From NCBI GenBank assembly GCA_038961845.1, contig CP152408.1, positions 4,464,001 through 4,528,000 on the forward strand: a stretch of 64,000 nt of DNA, read 5' to 3'. A program made the translations under genes and the position numbers. The notes beneath the pieces are model-generated. The model was not told where the DNA came from, ran no database searches, and was given only the letters and a program-made list of their open reading frames with translations. Source of the DNA: Xylophilus sp. GW821-FHT01B05 (GTDB taxonomy: Bacteria > Pseudomonadota > Gammaproteobacteria > Burkholderiales > Burkholderiaceae_C). Positions 7,901 through 17,096 of the stretch are shown in pieces. Position 1 is the first letter of the stretch; each line of letters begins with the position of its first letter.

Positions 7901-9064
7901 TCAGGCCAATGTGAAGAGTGAGTGCTCATGGCCAGCCTCAGCCTCGGCCAGAGCTCGGCCGGGCGCAGGATCGGGGGCATCCTGGTCCTGACCATTGCGC
8001 TGCCGCCCAGCGGATTCGCGTTCGCTGCCATGAGAAACAAGCACCGACACATCGCTGAACTGACGTTGCCCGAGTTCCTGCCGCAGGCCATCACTCATTT
8101 GCTGGAGCTGTCGGACTACTTCGCTGTGCGAGGCATGGAGCTGGACCTGAAGCACGCCCGCTTCGTGTCGGATGACGATCTCCAAGCGCCCCATCATGGG
8201 AGGATCCAATCGAATCACCGCCCGCTCGCTGCCTTGTGCAATCTGTACCTTGATCCGTTCACCCAGGGCCTGCATCAAAGCCGGCTGCCGGGCGGCAAGC
8301 TCTGCCGGAGCCGCCTCCTTGGCGCGGAGGCCAGCCTCTGGCGCCAGCGGAGAGGCCGAAGCCTGCAACTCCACAGATACCGTCACCGCCGAGCGGCTAC
8401 CGTCCGCCATCGACGCCGAGGTGCGGGTCTCCCGGGAGGGCTGCTCGCGCAAGGACGGCAGCGTGCCCGTCTGGGACAAGGTTTCGACCTGGCGCTCCTT
8501 TCCACGGCGCGGGCTCTGGGCTTCCTGCAGCGGCGAAGCTTGTGCGAATGTCACGTCCGCAGACGGTGTTGACGATGACTCCGCGAAGAGCCCTGGCATC
8601 CTCTGCGTAGGCTCAGCCGGGAGCATTGCAACCGACGCTGCCCCCTGCGAGACGAGCAATGGCGTGATGGCCGATTGCGCACCATTGCCCCCACGGGCAA
8701 TCCCGCCCGCCCATGCCGGTTCAGGCGACACAGCGGCCACCTGCCCCGCTTCGCGCCACCACACCGACTGCATCGCGGCGAAGGCCTCCATCGCAGGCGC
8801 CGCCTGCATGCCTTGGAGCTCAGCGCCGCTCGCGTCCGAAGCATCCTCGTGGACACTCCCTTCCCCCTCTGTCATCGACACCTCAGTCAATGACAGCACA
8901 TCCTGTGGATTCCCCTGCGCCGCACGCATGGCGTCCATGAAGAGCGGAGCCGATCCATCCCCCCGTAGCGTCGTGCCAGAAGCTATCGGGAATACCTCAT
9001 CCTCGACAGGCATTGCCGATGTAGCAGTCGGAGCGGCCTGCGGAGCCATGGAAAAAGCTGTCAT
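7901..9064 (-). CDS. fliK: Flagellar hook-length control protein FliK (LafE-like)
   Basis: This exported molecular ruler sets hook length and switches export specificity. The 387-residue protein has a long Ala/Ser/Glu-rich, low-complexity N-terminal and middle part. It ends in the conserved Flg_hook domain at about 265-345: LGERIKVQIAQGSERAVIRL, DPPMMGRLEIVIRHEAG, VVRQLQQMSDGLRQELGQ. An AAAGG motif precedes the ATG. The start codon overlaps the stop of a 34-codon mini-ORF that links it to fliT. Confidence 0.9.
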   Translation of the reverse strand: MTAFSMAPQAAPTATSAMPVEDEVFPIASGTTLRGDGSAPLFMDAMRAAQGNPQDVLSLTEVSMTEGEGSVHEDASDASGAELQGMQAAPAMEAFAAMQSVWWREAGQVAAVSPEPAWAGGIARGGNGAQSAITPLLVSQGAASVAMLPAEPTQRMPGLFAESSSTPSADVTFAQASPLQEAQSPRRGKERQVETLSQTGTLPSLREQPSRETRTSASMADGSRSAVTVSVELQASASPLAPEAGLRAKEAAPAELAARQPALMQALGERIKVQIAQGSERAVIRLDPPMMGRLEIVIRHEAGVLQVQLHASHSEVVRQLQQMSDGLRQELGQRQFSDVSVLVSHGSERESAGRQRNGQDQDAPDPAPGRALAEAEAGHEHSLFTLA

Positions 9065-9165
9065 TTCGACCTTTCACAGGGCGCGAAGCCGCAGTCACCA
9101 AACACGTAAATCCGCCCAAGAGGATAGAAAAACCGGCGGTGCAAGGCCTGGGAGATGTTGCTCAT
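9061..9165 (-). CDS. Putative 34-residue ORF coupled between fliT and fliK
   Basis: A 34-codon frame (begins MSNISQALHRRFFYPLGRIY) fills the gap between fliT and fliK. Its ATG overlaps the fliT stop as ATGA (9162-9165), and its TGA overlaps the fliK ATG as ATGA (9061-9064). A good GGGGAG Shine-Dalgarno lies 5 bases before the ATG, inside fliT. I recognise no family. It could be a real small protein, a coupling ORF that carries ribosomes from fliT to fliK, or a degenerate remnant. The double ATGA linkage and the ribosome-binding site argue that it is translated. Confidence 0.4.
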   Translation of the reverse strand: MSNISQALHRRFFYPLGRIYVFGDCGFAPCERSK

Positions 9166-9473
9166 GCCGACTCCCCTCTCCAACCGCTGCTCTCCAGGGC
9201 ATAGGCCAGCCAGCCGTCGCGGTGCTCGCACAGATCCCGCAACTGGCCGCTGACCTTGGCAACCTCATCCCGGCAACGCTGCAACGCATGATCGTGCACG
9301 CGCCACAGGCTGGCGGCAGTCGCGCGCTCGCCCGCAGACCACGGGCCATGCGACAACAGCGCCTCGATCTCAACATCCACAACACGCAGACCCGCCCAAT
9401 CGCCGGCCGCGACACAGCGCGACAGGCGCAGGGCCAGATCTCGCAATTGGGTCGTCCGATCCATGCTGCTCAT
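9162..9473 (-). CDS. fliT: Probable flagellar chaperone FliT (LafD-like)
   Basis: This is a predicted export chaperone for the filament cap protein FliD. The 103-residue product is short and helical (TQLRDLALRLSRCVAAGDW, AASLWRVHDHALQRCRDEVAKV) with the length and leucine/arginine pattern of FliT. Sequence identity in this family is low, so the call rests on position: it follows fliS directly (TAG then ATG, no spacer) in the fliD-fliS-x-fliK order. An in-frame ATG at 9464 is an alternative start. Confidence 0.72.
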   Translation of the reverse strand: MSSMDRTTQLRDLALRLSRCVAAGDWAGLRVVDVEIEALLSHGPWSAGERATAASLWRVHDHALQRCRDEVAKVSGQLRDLCEHRDGWLAYALESSGWRGESA

Positions 9474-9866
9474 CTATCCCAGGCGGGCGTGCATGCCCTG
9501 CCAACCCTGACGCAGAGTCGTGACCAAGCGTATGACTTCGTCCACCCGGCCAGGATCGAGCTTGAACCCCGCCTGATAGAGACGCTCGGCGCAGTAGTCG
9601 TACAGTTGCCCTAGGCTGGAAACCACCGCTTCACCCGAGTCGGTGTCCAGCGCACTGGACAAGCCATTGAGAATGTCGATGCAACGGTCAAGGCTGCGCG
9701 CCTTGAGCTCATAGCGTCGGGCCTCGATATGAGCCTTGGCGCGCACCAGCTCCTCCAGCAGGCCATCCGTCAGGAGCAGCACAAGCTGGACGGACGAGGC
9801 CTGGGAAGCCTGGGCACTGAGGTTGACAGCGTGGTAGCTGCCGTAGGCGTCGTGATGGGCGATCAT
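9474..9866 (-). CDS. fliS: Flagellin export chaperone FliS (LafC-like)
   Basis: This cytoplasmic chaperone prevents premature flagellin polymerisation. From ATG 9866 the product is 130 residues beginning MIAHHDAYGSYHAVNLSAQA. It contains the FliS elements VQLVLLLTDGLLEELVRAKAHIE, RCIDILNGLSSAL and LGQLYDYCAERLYQAGF. The open frame continues upstream through a TTG at 9899, but that extension lacks FliS character. It follows fliD by 29 bp and abuts fliT. Confidence 0.92.
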   Translation of the reverse strand: MIAHHDAYGSYHAVNLSAQASQASSVQLVLLLTDGLLEELVRAKAHIEARRYELKARSLDRCIDILNGLSSALDTDSGEAVVSSLGQLYDYCAERLYQAGFKLDPGRVDEVIRLVTTLRQGWQGMHARLG

Positions 9867-9895
9867 GGTGCTTCTGGGAAAAGAATGGACGGACT

Positions 9896-11263
9896 TCAAC
9901 CGCTGGTAAGTGACGCGGACAGAGTGGATGAGGTCTGCTCCATTTGCGCCATCAGCGTCTGCAGTTGGCTGAACTGCTTCAGATAGCGCATGTACATCAG
10001 GTCGTACTGCTCGTTGAGCCGCGTCTGCCGAGAGGTCAGCGCCTTCTGCTGGGTCTGTACGGTTTGCTGCCTGCGCGCGATTTGCCCGGTACTGCTGTCA
10101 AGCCAAGCATCCATGTACTTGTCCAGGGTACCCAGCAGCCCGCTGCTGTTGGCCACGCTGGCGCTGCCGAAGACCTTGTCCAGCGCGTCAGGGTCGGTCA
10201 TCAGCCGCTTCTCGAGCTTTTCCTTATCGAACGAGAGATTGCCGCTGCGGTCGGCACTGACGCCCAATCCAAACAGGCTGGCGCCGCCAAAATCCTGCCG
10301 CACCATCTGGTTAAGCCGACTGCGCAGGGCACGCACGCTGGCATCGGAAGCGAAGGCGGCCGAACTGGTGCCCGCATCCACGTCACCGACCTTGGTCAAG
10401 TCGTCCAGGACCTTCTTCAGCGCGTTGTAGGCGTCTACAAATGCCTGCACATTGCTAGCCGTGCCGTCCTTGTCGGCCGAAACGGTAAGAGTTACCGGCG
10501 CATCGCCCGAGGCCTGCGCCTGGGTGAATGTCATGCTGACGCCCGGCACCGAAGAGAAGGTGTTGGATGCCTGCTGCATCAGCGTGCCGGTGCCTTGCGC
10601 GCCAAACCAGACACGGGCGTCACGGGCCTGGACCAGCGTGCTGGGGGTCGCGCTCAAGGCATCCTTGAGCGCGCTGTCGGGAAGCCCACTGGCATCAAGG
10701 GTGATGGCGCTGTTGGCGCCGGTCTCTCCCGCAGTCAGGACCAGCTTGGTCTGGCCGCCGGCATTGACCACCGTGGCAGACACCTTGCCCTGGTTGCCGT
10801 TGGCCTGGTTGATGGCGCGCGCGATTTCCGCCTGTGAAATCGTGCCGTTATTGTCGGAGTCCGCCGCATTGAGGTCTACCGTGAAGCTGGAGCCATCGGC
10901 TAGCTGCACCACTAGTGGCCCGCCCAACGCCACCGGTACGGCCGGCAGATCATCGAACGCGACCTGATTTGCTGCGGCAATCTGCTCAACGAAGAAGGCG
11001 TAGCTCCCAGGCTGAGCACTGGAGGTGGCCGTTGCCGTCCCTATGGATGAACCGGTGAAGCTCGCCGTATTCTGGGCAAGCCCCTTCTTCCCCGACAAAC
11101 TTGCCACGGCATTGTCGAATGCGCGCAATGCGGACTGCAGCTTAGTCAGGGCTGTCGATGTCGCCTGTGCCGCCTGGGTTTTCTTGGTAAGCAGTGACTG
11201 TGCGGGCTGCACATAGGCGCTGGCCATCTGCGTGGCCTGCGTGACGGGATCGATATCAGCCAT
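9896..11263 (-). CDS. fliD: Flagellar filament-capping protein FliD (LafB-like)
   Basis: FliD forms the cap under which flagellin polymerises. The 455-residue product starts MADIDPVTQATQMASAYVQP and has a D0/D1 N-terminal coil (LTKLQSALRAFDNAVASL). The middle includes GSYAFFVEQIAAANQVAF and VSMTFTQAQASGDAPVTLTV. The C-terminal coiled coil is IARRQQTVQTQQKALTSRQT. An AAGGAG motif 6 bases upstream of ATG 11263 fixes the start; the longer open frame to 11374 is unlikely. Unlike the coupled genes around it, it is separated from fliJ by 141 bp, so a promoter may lie there. Confidence 0.93.
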   Translation of the reverse strand: MADIDPVTQATQMASAYVQPAQSLLTKKTQAAQATSTALTKLQSALRAFDNAVASLSGKKGLAQNTASFTGSSIGTATATSSAQPGSYAFFVEQIAAANQVAFDDLPAVPVALGGPLVVQLADGSSFTVDLNAADSDNNGTISQAEIARAINQANGNQGKVSATVVNAGGQTKLVLTAGETGANSAITLDASGLPDSALKDALSATPSTLVQARDARVWFGAQGTGTLMQQASNTFSSVPGVSMTFTQAQASGDAPVTLTVSADKDGTASNVQAFVDAYNALKKVLDDLTKVGDVDAGTSSAAFASDASVRALRSRLNQMVRQDFGGASLFGLGVSADRSGNLSFDKEKLEKRLMTDPDALDKVFGSASVANSSGLLGTLDKYMDAWLDSSTGQIARRQQTVQTQQKALTSRQTRLNEQYDLMYMRYLKQFSQLQTLMAQMEQTSSTLSASLTSG

Positions 11264-11404
11264 GATGAACTCCTTGGTGACGCGAAATGGGGCTTGCATA
11301 GGCGAAGGCGACCAGAATCGCCTCCGACTGAAATACAGCCCCGTCCCGCGCCTCCTGGACCTTCCCGATCGCATTCACACCGTTCCCCGATAGGGCGCCG
11401 CAGC
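11264..11404. other. fliJ-fliD intergenic gap
   Basis: This 141-bp spacer separates the fliEFGHIJ export block from the fliD-to-flgJ-like late block on the minus strand, where neighbours otherwise overlap. It is the natural place for a late (sigma-28-type) promoter. I could not find a convincing match to the TAAA-N15-GCCGATAA pattern; a loose candidate is TATTTCA followed by GGCGATTC on the minus strand. No terminator is evident. Confidence 0.35.
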
Positions 11405-11839
11405 TCATGTACGCCCCCTCCACCACATCTGGGACGCCAGCTCGTCATCTCGCTTTTGCTGCTGCACAGTCTGGGCGCGTGCGGCGTCCTGATGGCGCTG
11501 CTCCAGCACTTGGCCCAACACCTTCTTGTGCCGAGCGGCCACGATCAGCGCCTGCTGAGCAACAGCCATGTCCGCCTCGTGCAAGTCCAGGTCCTGCCGG
11601 TGAGCGTTCACTATCTGGAGCATGGCCTGCTTGTAGTCGGCGCAGTTGCCCGACTGGGCTAGCGGCAGGCTGCCGCTGGCGCCGCTGTCGCGCGCCAGGT
11701 GCTCCATGCGCTCTATGTTGCTGCGATAGCGCACGCGTATGGCCTGCTTTCCGGCCATATCGGCCGTCAGGCGATCAAGCTCGCGCCCACGCAGATCGAC
11801 CAGCCGCCCGAGGCTGCGCAGCTTGTCCTGCTCGGTCAT
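11405..11839 (-). CDS. fliJ: Flagellar export protein FliJ
   Basis: This is a coiled-coil component of the flagellar export apparatus that couples FliI to FlhA. The 144 residues are almost entirely helical (LGRLVDLRGRELDRLTADMA, YRSNIERMEHLARDSG, ADMAVAQQALIVAARHKKVL) with a basic C-terminus. The gene overlaps fliI by 4 bases (ATGA) and is the last gene of the fliEFGHIJ block. Confidence 0.83.
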   Translation of the reverse strand: MTEQDKLRSLGRLVDLRGRELDRLTADMAGKQAIRVRYRSNIERMEHLARDSGASGSLPLAQSGNCADYKQAMLQIVNAHRQDLDLHEADMAVAQQALIVAARHKKVLGQVLEQRHQDAARAQTVQQQKRDDELASQMWWRGRT

Positions 11840-13164
11840 GCTGGCACTCCTTCTGCTGCAATCAATGCTTGGAGCTGCGCCACTGTGGCTTCCAGCGGTG
11901 CCGCCTCGCGCACGCCCTGGTGCAAGAAGGCCTCGATCCGAGGGTATAGCTTGACCGCACGATCCGTGGCCGGATCAGTCCCCGGCACATAGGCGCCCAA
12001 CGGCAGCAGATCGCGCACCTGGGCATAACGCGCGGCCAGCGCCCTCAATTCCCTGGCGGCACGCTGGTGCGCCAGGTCAACCACCTGGGCCATGCAGCGA
12101 CTCACCGAGGCGGCAATGTCAATGGCAGGATAGTGCCCACGCTCGGCCAGCGCCCGTGACATCACGATATGGCCATCCAGGATGGCTCGCGCCGTGTCCA
12201 CCACCGGGTCCTGCTGGTCGTCGCCCTCTGCCAGCACCGTATAGATGGCGCTCATGCTGCCCTGGGGGTTCTCGCCGTTGCCCGCACCTTCCACCAACTG
12301 CGGCAGCAGGCTGAACACAGACGGCGGGTAGCCGCGCGTCGCAGGCGGCTCGCCCAATGCCAGGGCCACCTCCCGGCGGGCCATGGCATAGCGCGTGAGC
12401 GAATCCACCAGCAGCAGCACATGCTGCCCCTGGTCACGGTAATGCGCAGCGATGGCATGGCACAACTCGGTGGCGCGCAGGCGCATGAGCGGCGATTCAT
12501 CGGCAGGGGCAATCACCACAACAGCCCGACGCAGGCCCTCAGCCCCCAACGACATGTCGATAAACTCTCGCACCTCACGGCTGCGCTCGCCAATCAGGCC
12601 AACCACCACCACATCAGCTACGGTCTGGCGCGTGATCAGCCCCAGCAGCACGCTTTTCCCTACCCCACTGCCGGCCATCAGCCCGACACGCTGACCGCGG
12701 CCCAGGGTCAGCAAGCCATTGATGGCGCGTACGCCGACGTCCAGCGGGTCGCCTACCGGCTGCTTGCGCAAAGGGTCCACACGCGGTGGATGAACGTCCA
12801 GCACATGCTCGCCCGTCAGGCGGCCCAGGCCATCGACTGGCTCACCCAACCCATTCACCACTCGCCCCAGCCAGGCGGGACCGATACGCAGGTCGCCACG
12901 CGCATGCAGGGGCAGCACCCGGGCACCGGTGGACAAGCCATCAGGCTTCTTGAGCGGCATGAGGAAGGAGACTTCTTCACGAAAGCCCACAACCTGCGCG
13001 TCGATCCAGGCGCCGGACGCCGTCTCTATGCTGCAGCGCTGGCCGGTGTGGAGCGGGCAGCCAACGCTTTCCAGCAACAGGCCCGATGCCCCCACCAGAC
13101 GCCCGGTCGGTGTGGCCACCGGTACTGCGGTGACTTCCAGCTTGCGGATGGCTGACCCAATCAC
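11836..13164 (-). CDS. fliI: Flagellum-specific ATPase FliI
   Basis: This is the hexameric ATPase of the flagellar type III export apparatus, related to F1-beta. The 442-residue product has Walker A GSGVGKS at 165-171, Walker B HVLLLVD at about 248-254 and the family sequence GRSREVREF-like stretch GERSREVREFIDMSLG. The region ATRGYPPSVFSLLPQLVEGA is also present. The start is a GTG overlapping the fliH stop by four bases (GTGA), the same arrangement as flgM-flgN. Confidence 0.97.
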   Translation of the reverse strand: MIGSAIRKLEVTAVPVATPTGRLVGASGLLLESVGCPLHTGQRCSIETASGAWIDAQVVGFREEVSFLMPLKKPDGLSTGARVLPLHARGDLRIGPAWLGRVVNGLGEPVDGLGRLTGEHVLDVHPPRVDPLRKQPVGDPLDVGVRAINGLLTLGRGQRVGLMAGSGVGKSVLLGLITRQTVADVVVVGLIGERSREVREFIDMSLGAEGLRRAVVVIAPADESPLMRLRATELCHAIAAHYRDQGQHVLLLVDSLTRYAMARREVALALGEPPATRGYPPSVFSLLPQLVEGAGNGENPQGSMSAIYTVLAEGDDQQDPVVDTARAILDGHIVMSRALAERGHYPAIDIAASVSRCMAQVVDLAHQRAARELRALAARYAQVRDLLPLGAYVPGTDPATDRAVKLYPRIEAFLHQGVREAAPLEATVAQLQALIAAEGVPA

Positions 13165-13952
13165 GGTGAGTTCTCCACGAACTCAGTAGCGCCAGCACTG
13201 GCCACCGTTCGGCGTGCACGCGGCTTCTTCGCGGCCACGGCCCTGGGAGGCATTACGGCTGACACGTCCTGCACGTCGAGTGCATCAACGGCCTTGTGCC
13301 CAGGCTCCAGCAATTGGGCACTGATCTGCCCCATGCAGGCCGCCAATCGCTGACTGCAGCCAGCGTCGGCCTCCTGGTGCCCGGCCTTGATCCGGCATTC
13401 GCCCGACTCCAGACGCGGATCATCTATCAGCGTCCAATCCTGGAGGCGATCGGGCGCAAGCTCCCGTATGCGCTGCAGGTCCCCCGGATTCAGAAAGACC
13501 TCGACGCCTTTCGGGGCTGGCGGCATCGTGGCCAACGTCTCATCCACGAGCGCCAACATCTGCACCGGCTGCAGGGCCAACTCGCAGCGTATGACCTGGC
13601 GTGCCACCTTGGCCACGAGGTCGATGACCTCCTTGCGCACTACGGTCTGGTATTCATCCTGCTGTGCCCGCAAGCCTGCCAGCACGGCGTCTATGGGCGC
13701 AGACAGGCGATCAAAGGCGGCGCGTGCCTCGACGTAGCCTTGCTGCACTCCTTGCCTCAAGCCTTCCCGATGACCCTCCGCATGACCGACTTCGCGCGCG
13801 ACCTGCAGGCCGCTGGCATGGCCTTCCTGATAACCACGCTCCATACCTTTCTGGAAGCCCTCGACTTGCGACGTGCCCACGCCGCCCGGCTGAATCGTCT
13901 GGGACACCTGCTCCAGCGGTGGAAAGCGATGGGATCGCATAGGCAGCCTCAT
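13161..13952 (-). CDS. fliH: Flagellar assembly protein FliH
   Basis: FliH is the stator-like regulator of the FliI ATPase. The 263-residue product contains a run of GxxxG-type repeats at about 31-75 (GFQKGMERGYQEGHASGL, then GHAEGHREGLRQGVQQGY), a hallmark of FliH. A VATP-synt_E-like C-terminal part follows (VIDLVAKVARQVIRCELALQ, LESGECRIKAGHQEADAG). It overlaps fliG by ATGA and fliI by GTGA, so the three are coupled. Confidence 0.92.
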   Translation of the reverse strand: MRLPMRSHRFPPLEQVSQTIQPGGVGTSQVEGFQKGMERGYQEGHASGLQVAREVGHAEGHREGLRQGVQQGYVEARAAFDRLSAPIDAVLAGLRAQQDEYQTVVRKEVIDLVAKVARQVIRCELALQPVQMLALVDETLATMPPAPKGVEVFLNPGDLQRIRELAPDRLQDWTLIDDPRLESGECRIKAGHQEADAGCSQRLAACMGQISAQLLEPGHKAVDALDVQDVSAVMPPRAVAAKKPRARRTVASAGATEFVENSP

Positions 13953-14980
13953 TCGACGACGGCCTCGGCAAACAGCTGGACTTCGATCTCACCGGCATCC
14001 ACCAGGGCCTTGACCTCGGCCATGATCTCTTCGCGCGCCTGCTCGATCCGGCTACGTGGCATCGGACCGGTACGGCGCAGGGAGTCTTCGAAAGCCTGCG
14101 CCTGACGGCGCGGCATCGCCTGCAGCACGGCATTGCGCACCGGTGGCTCAGCCCCCTTGAGCGCAATCGCCCACTGCTCCATTGGTACCTGCTCAAGAAG
14201 GCGCGTGATGACAGCTTCGGACTGGCGCGACAGGATGAAGAAGTCGTACATGCTGACTTCGATCTCGGACACCACCTTGGGATCGCGCGCACGCAACTGC
14301 TCCATCATCTGCTGGCGGTTGGCCGGCAAGCGGTTGAGGATCTCTGCGACCTGACGTACCCCTTCGACGCTGGTGCCCTGCAGCCCCAAGGTCTCCAGAC
14401 AGCGCTCCACCAGTTCATCAAGTTCCAGCAGCAGCTCGTGGTCCACCTCCTTCAACTGGGCCACGTGGTACACCAGCAAATCGCGCCCCTCGGTGGGCAA
14501 TGCATCCAGCAGAGCACTCGCCATGACCGGCGGCAGAAAAGCCATGAACACCGCCTGCATGCGCACATGTTCGTGGGCAATGCGCTCGGCCAACCACTTG
14601 GGCGATGCCCATTGAAGCCGAGCCATCTTGGGCCGGATCGCATCGCCATAGATGCTATTGAGCACGCGGTCGGCGATGTCGTTGCCAAGCGCCAAGTCCA
14701 GCGATTTCTTCAAGTAGGAACGAGACGCGCCATGCACGCCGCTCTGTTCGCGATAGTCATCGAAGAACTTCTGCAGTGCGGTCTTGACCGTCTCGACCTT
14801 GATGCCGCTCATGCGCGACATGACCTGGGTCACCTGCAACAGTTCTTCGCGTGACAGGCAGCGCAGCACTGCGGCCGCAGGCTCCTCACCCATGCTCAAC
14901 AGCACGATGGCCGCCTGCTCCAGCGAGGTCAATGCGCCGCCGTCGGACATGGCGATGTCGGAAGCGTTATCTTCAGGCAT
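13949..14980 (-). CDS. fliG: Flagellar motor switch protein FliG
   Basis: FliG is the rotor protein that contacts MotA and joins the MS ring to the C ring. The 343 residues include the N-terminal domain (LTSLEQAAIVLLSMGEEPAA), a middle domain ending in PPVMASALLDALPTEGRDLL and the LPANRQQMMEQLRARDP segment. The C-terminal torque domain has AIALKGAEPPVRNAVLQAMP. It overlaps fliF by 8 bases and fliH by 4. Confidence 0.96.
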   Translation of the reverse strand: MPEDNASDIAMSDGGALTSLEQAAIVLLSMGEEPAAAVLRCLSREELLQVTQVMSRMSGIKVETVKTALQKFFDDYREQSGVHGASRSYLKKSLDLALGNDIADRVLNSIYGDAIRPKMARLQWASPKWLAERIAHEHVRMQAVFMAFLPPVMASALLDALPTEGRDLLVYHVAQLKEVDHELLLELDELVERCLETLGLQGTSVEGVRQVAEILNRLPANRQQMMEQLRARDPKVVSEIEVSMYDFFILSRQSEAVITRLLEQVPMEQWAIALKGAEPPVRNAVLQAMPRRQAQAFEDSLRRTGPMPRSRIEQAREEIMAEVKALVDAGEIEVQLFAEAVVE

Positions 14981-16646
14981 TTTTTTGCACCCACTGTTTG
15001 ACCACCTCGGCCACGCGCTCGGACTCCTTGATGGACAGCACGCGCAAGTGCTCCACCATCACGTCAACCGGTGAGCCCGGTGGCGGCAAGTCATAGTTTT
15101 CGAGCAAGGGCACCACAGGCATTCCTGCTTGCCCACCAGCCGCGCCTCCCTGCAGGGCCAGGGCCGCCGCTGCCGACGGGGGCGCGCCTAATGCGGGCGT
15201 TGCATCCGACAGAGGCGGCACCAAGGACGCCTGCTGCGGAGCCCAGCGCTGCTGAGCCAGCCGCAGCAGTGGGCGCACCACCAGCAAGAAGACCAGCAGT
15301 AACGTGGCCGGATAGGCCAGCCATGAGGCAGCATCGGCTAGGTTGTCACGCTTCTGCCACCAGGGGAGTGACTCCACCATGGGAACAGAGGGGAAGGTCA
15401 GCGCAGATACCACCAGGCTGTCGCCGCGTGCCGCTGTGATGCCAACGCCGCCACGCAGCAGGCTTTCGATGTTGGCGATCTGCTCGGTACTCCATGCGCC
15501 ATCAGCAGGTGCCGCCGCGTTGTTGAGCACCACAGCCACGCTGAGTTTGCTTAGCCGTCCGCGGCTGCGCTTGGTCTGCGTGACGGTGCGGTCGTAGGCG
15601 TACTGACGCGTGTTCGCGGTCTTTTGCGCCGTATTGGCCTCTGGCGGCGTTGCCCCGGCACCTGGCGGATTCGCCACCGGCACATTGACCGGCCGATTGC
15701 TCAGCGAGCCTGGCACGCCCAAGGCAATCTGGTCACGCGCCATCTCCTCGCGTGTCGCCTCATTGGTCACCCGAGGTGCATCGCCATACTGCTCCCGCGT
15801 TTCCTGGATGCGGTCGTTGTCCACATTGGCGGTGACACTGACCTTGTAGTTACCCTCACCCAGCACCGGCGACAGCAGGTCGCGCACACTCTGACGCGCC
15901 TGCTCCTCGTAGCGGCGACCGGCTTCGGCTCCCTGACCTGCCTCAAAGCCATCGCTCAGATCGACCCGGGCGGACAACAAGTGGCCGGCTTGGTCCACAA
16001 CGCTAACGCGCTGCGGATCCATGCTGGCCACGCTGCCTGCCACCATGTTGATAACGGCGGCGATCTGTTCCGCTTCCAAAGTGCGGCCCGGCTTGAGCGC
16101 AATCACCACAGACGCAGAGCTCTTCTCTCCGTCGGTAGTTACAAAAGACGAGGAGCGTGCGATAGATAGATGTACCCGCGCCGTCTCCACGGCATTGAGC
16201 GCCATGATGCTCTGCGCCAATTCGCCCTCGAGGCCTCGGCGAAAGCGTACGTCCTGCACGAACTGGCTCACGCCCAGCGGATCGTTACGGTCCATGAGCT
16301 CCAGGCCCGCCGGTGGCCGGGCGATCACGCCTTTCGATGCCAGCAACATGCGGGTCTTGCCCAATGCCGACTCAGGCACCAGCACCTGGCCACTGTCAGG
16401 GTGCAGTCGATATGGAATTCCCTCGGCATCCAGTACCGCCATCATGTCGGCCGCGACGACCTTCTCTCGAGCGCCGAAGAGAGGCTTATAGGCCGCTTGA
16501 TCACGCCAAAGATAGGCCAGGGCCAGCGCGGTCAACGCAACGGCCAGCACCAATACCGGAGCCAGATCCTTGAGCCCGCCCGCCGGCAGGCGGGGCATGG
16601 CCGCAGCAGGGCGCAGGCGCGCCAGAACGGAATTGAGCACTCCCAT
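14973..16646 (-). CDS. fliF: Flagellar MS-ring protein FliF
   Basis: This inner-membrane protein forms the MS ring that nucleates the basal body. The 557-residue product has an N-terminal membrane segment (APVLVLAVALTALALAYLW) and the ring-building motif region SVVIALKPGRTLEAEQIAAV and VSVVDQAGHLLSARVDLSDG. The second membrane segment is SWLAYPATLLLVFLLVVRPL (about 440-462), followed by the FliG-binding tail IKESERVAEVVKQWVQKNA. It follows fliE by 24 bp. Confidence 0.97.
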   Translation of the reverse strand: MGVLNSVLARLRPAAAMPRLPAGGLKDLAPVLVLAVALTALALAYLWRDQAAYKPLFGAREKVVAADMMAVLDAEGIPYRLHPDSGQVLVPESALGKTRMLLASKGVIARPPAGLELMDRNDPLGVSQFVQDVRFRRGLEGELAQSIMALNAVETARVHLSIARSSSFVTTDGEKSSASVVIALKPGRTLEAEQIAAVINMVAGSVASMDPQRVSVVDQAGHLLSARVDLSDGFEAGQGAEAGRRYEEQARQSVRDLLSPVLGEGNYKVSVTANVDNDRIQETREQYGDAPRVTNEATREEMARDQIALGVPGSLSNRPVNVPVANPPGAGATPPEANTAQKTANTRQYAYDRTVTQTKRSRGRLSKLSVAVVLNNAAAPADGAWSTEQIANIESLLRGGVGITAARGDSLVVSALTFPSVPMVESLPWWQKRDNLADAASWLAYPATLLLVFLLVVRPLLRLAQQRWAPQQASLVPPLSDATPALGAPPSAAAALALQGGAAGGQAGMPVVPLLENYDLPPPGSPVDVMVEHLRVLSIKESERVAEVVKQWVQKNA

Positions 16647-16670
16647 CTTCAGCCTTGCGTGCGCGAGGCG

Positions 16671-17027
16671 CTAGACCTGCAACTTGATGAGTTCATCCAT
16701 CGCACCCACCACCTTGTTGCGGACCTGCATCAGCATAGAAAAGGACAGACTGGCCTCCTGACTGGCCAGCATGGCACCCACCAGGTCATCACTGCGCCCG
16801 CCATCCACATCCGCAATGCGGTCGCTTGCCATGCGCTCTTTGGCATCCACCCCTCGGACAGCCGCCTGCATGCTGGCCAGGAACCCGCCCTCGACACCGC
16901 GCGGCCATTGCCCATCCATGGCCGGCAACACGGGTGCGGCATACATGGCAGTAATGGATGAGGCACTGGCCTCCATGCGCATGACTGACGCATTTATGGA
17001 CGCTGCCATTGAGTTTTCGTTTTCCAT
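16671..17027 (-). CDS. fliE: Flagellar hook-basal body complex protein FliE
   Basis: FliE links the MS ring to the rod and is the first gene of the fliEFGHIJ block. The 118 residues end in the FliE C-terminal helix pair LVGAMLASQEASLSFSMLMQ / VRNKVVGAMDELIKLQV. The ATG at 17027 follows an AGGGGG Shine-Dalgarno. The predicted transcript begins about 495 bases upstream and carries a cyclic-di-GMP-I riboswitch aptamer at its 5' end, so expression of the whole export/rotor block is probably under second-messenger control. Confidence 0.94.
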   Translation of the reverse strand: MENENSMAASINASVMRMEASASSITAMYAAPVLPAMDGQWPRGVEGGFLASMQAAVRGVDAKERMASDRIADVDGGRSDDLVGAMLASQEASLSFSMLMQVRNKVVGAMDELIKLQV

Positions 17028-17096
17028 TTTCCCCCTGAGGCCAGGTTATGGACGACAGCGCATCTACACGAACCACAGCGCGCGGGCACGCCATAT

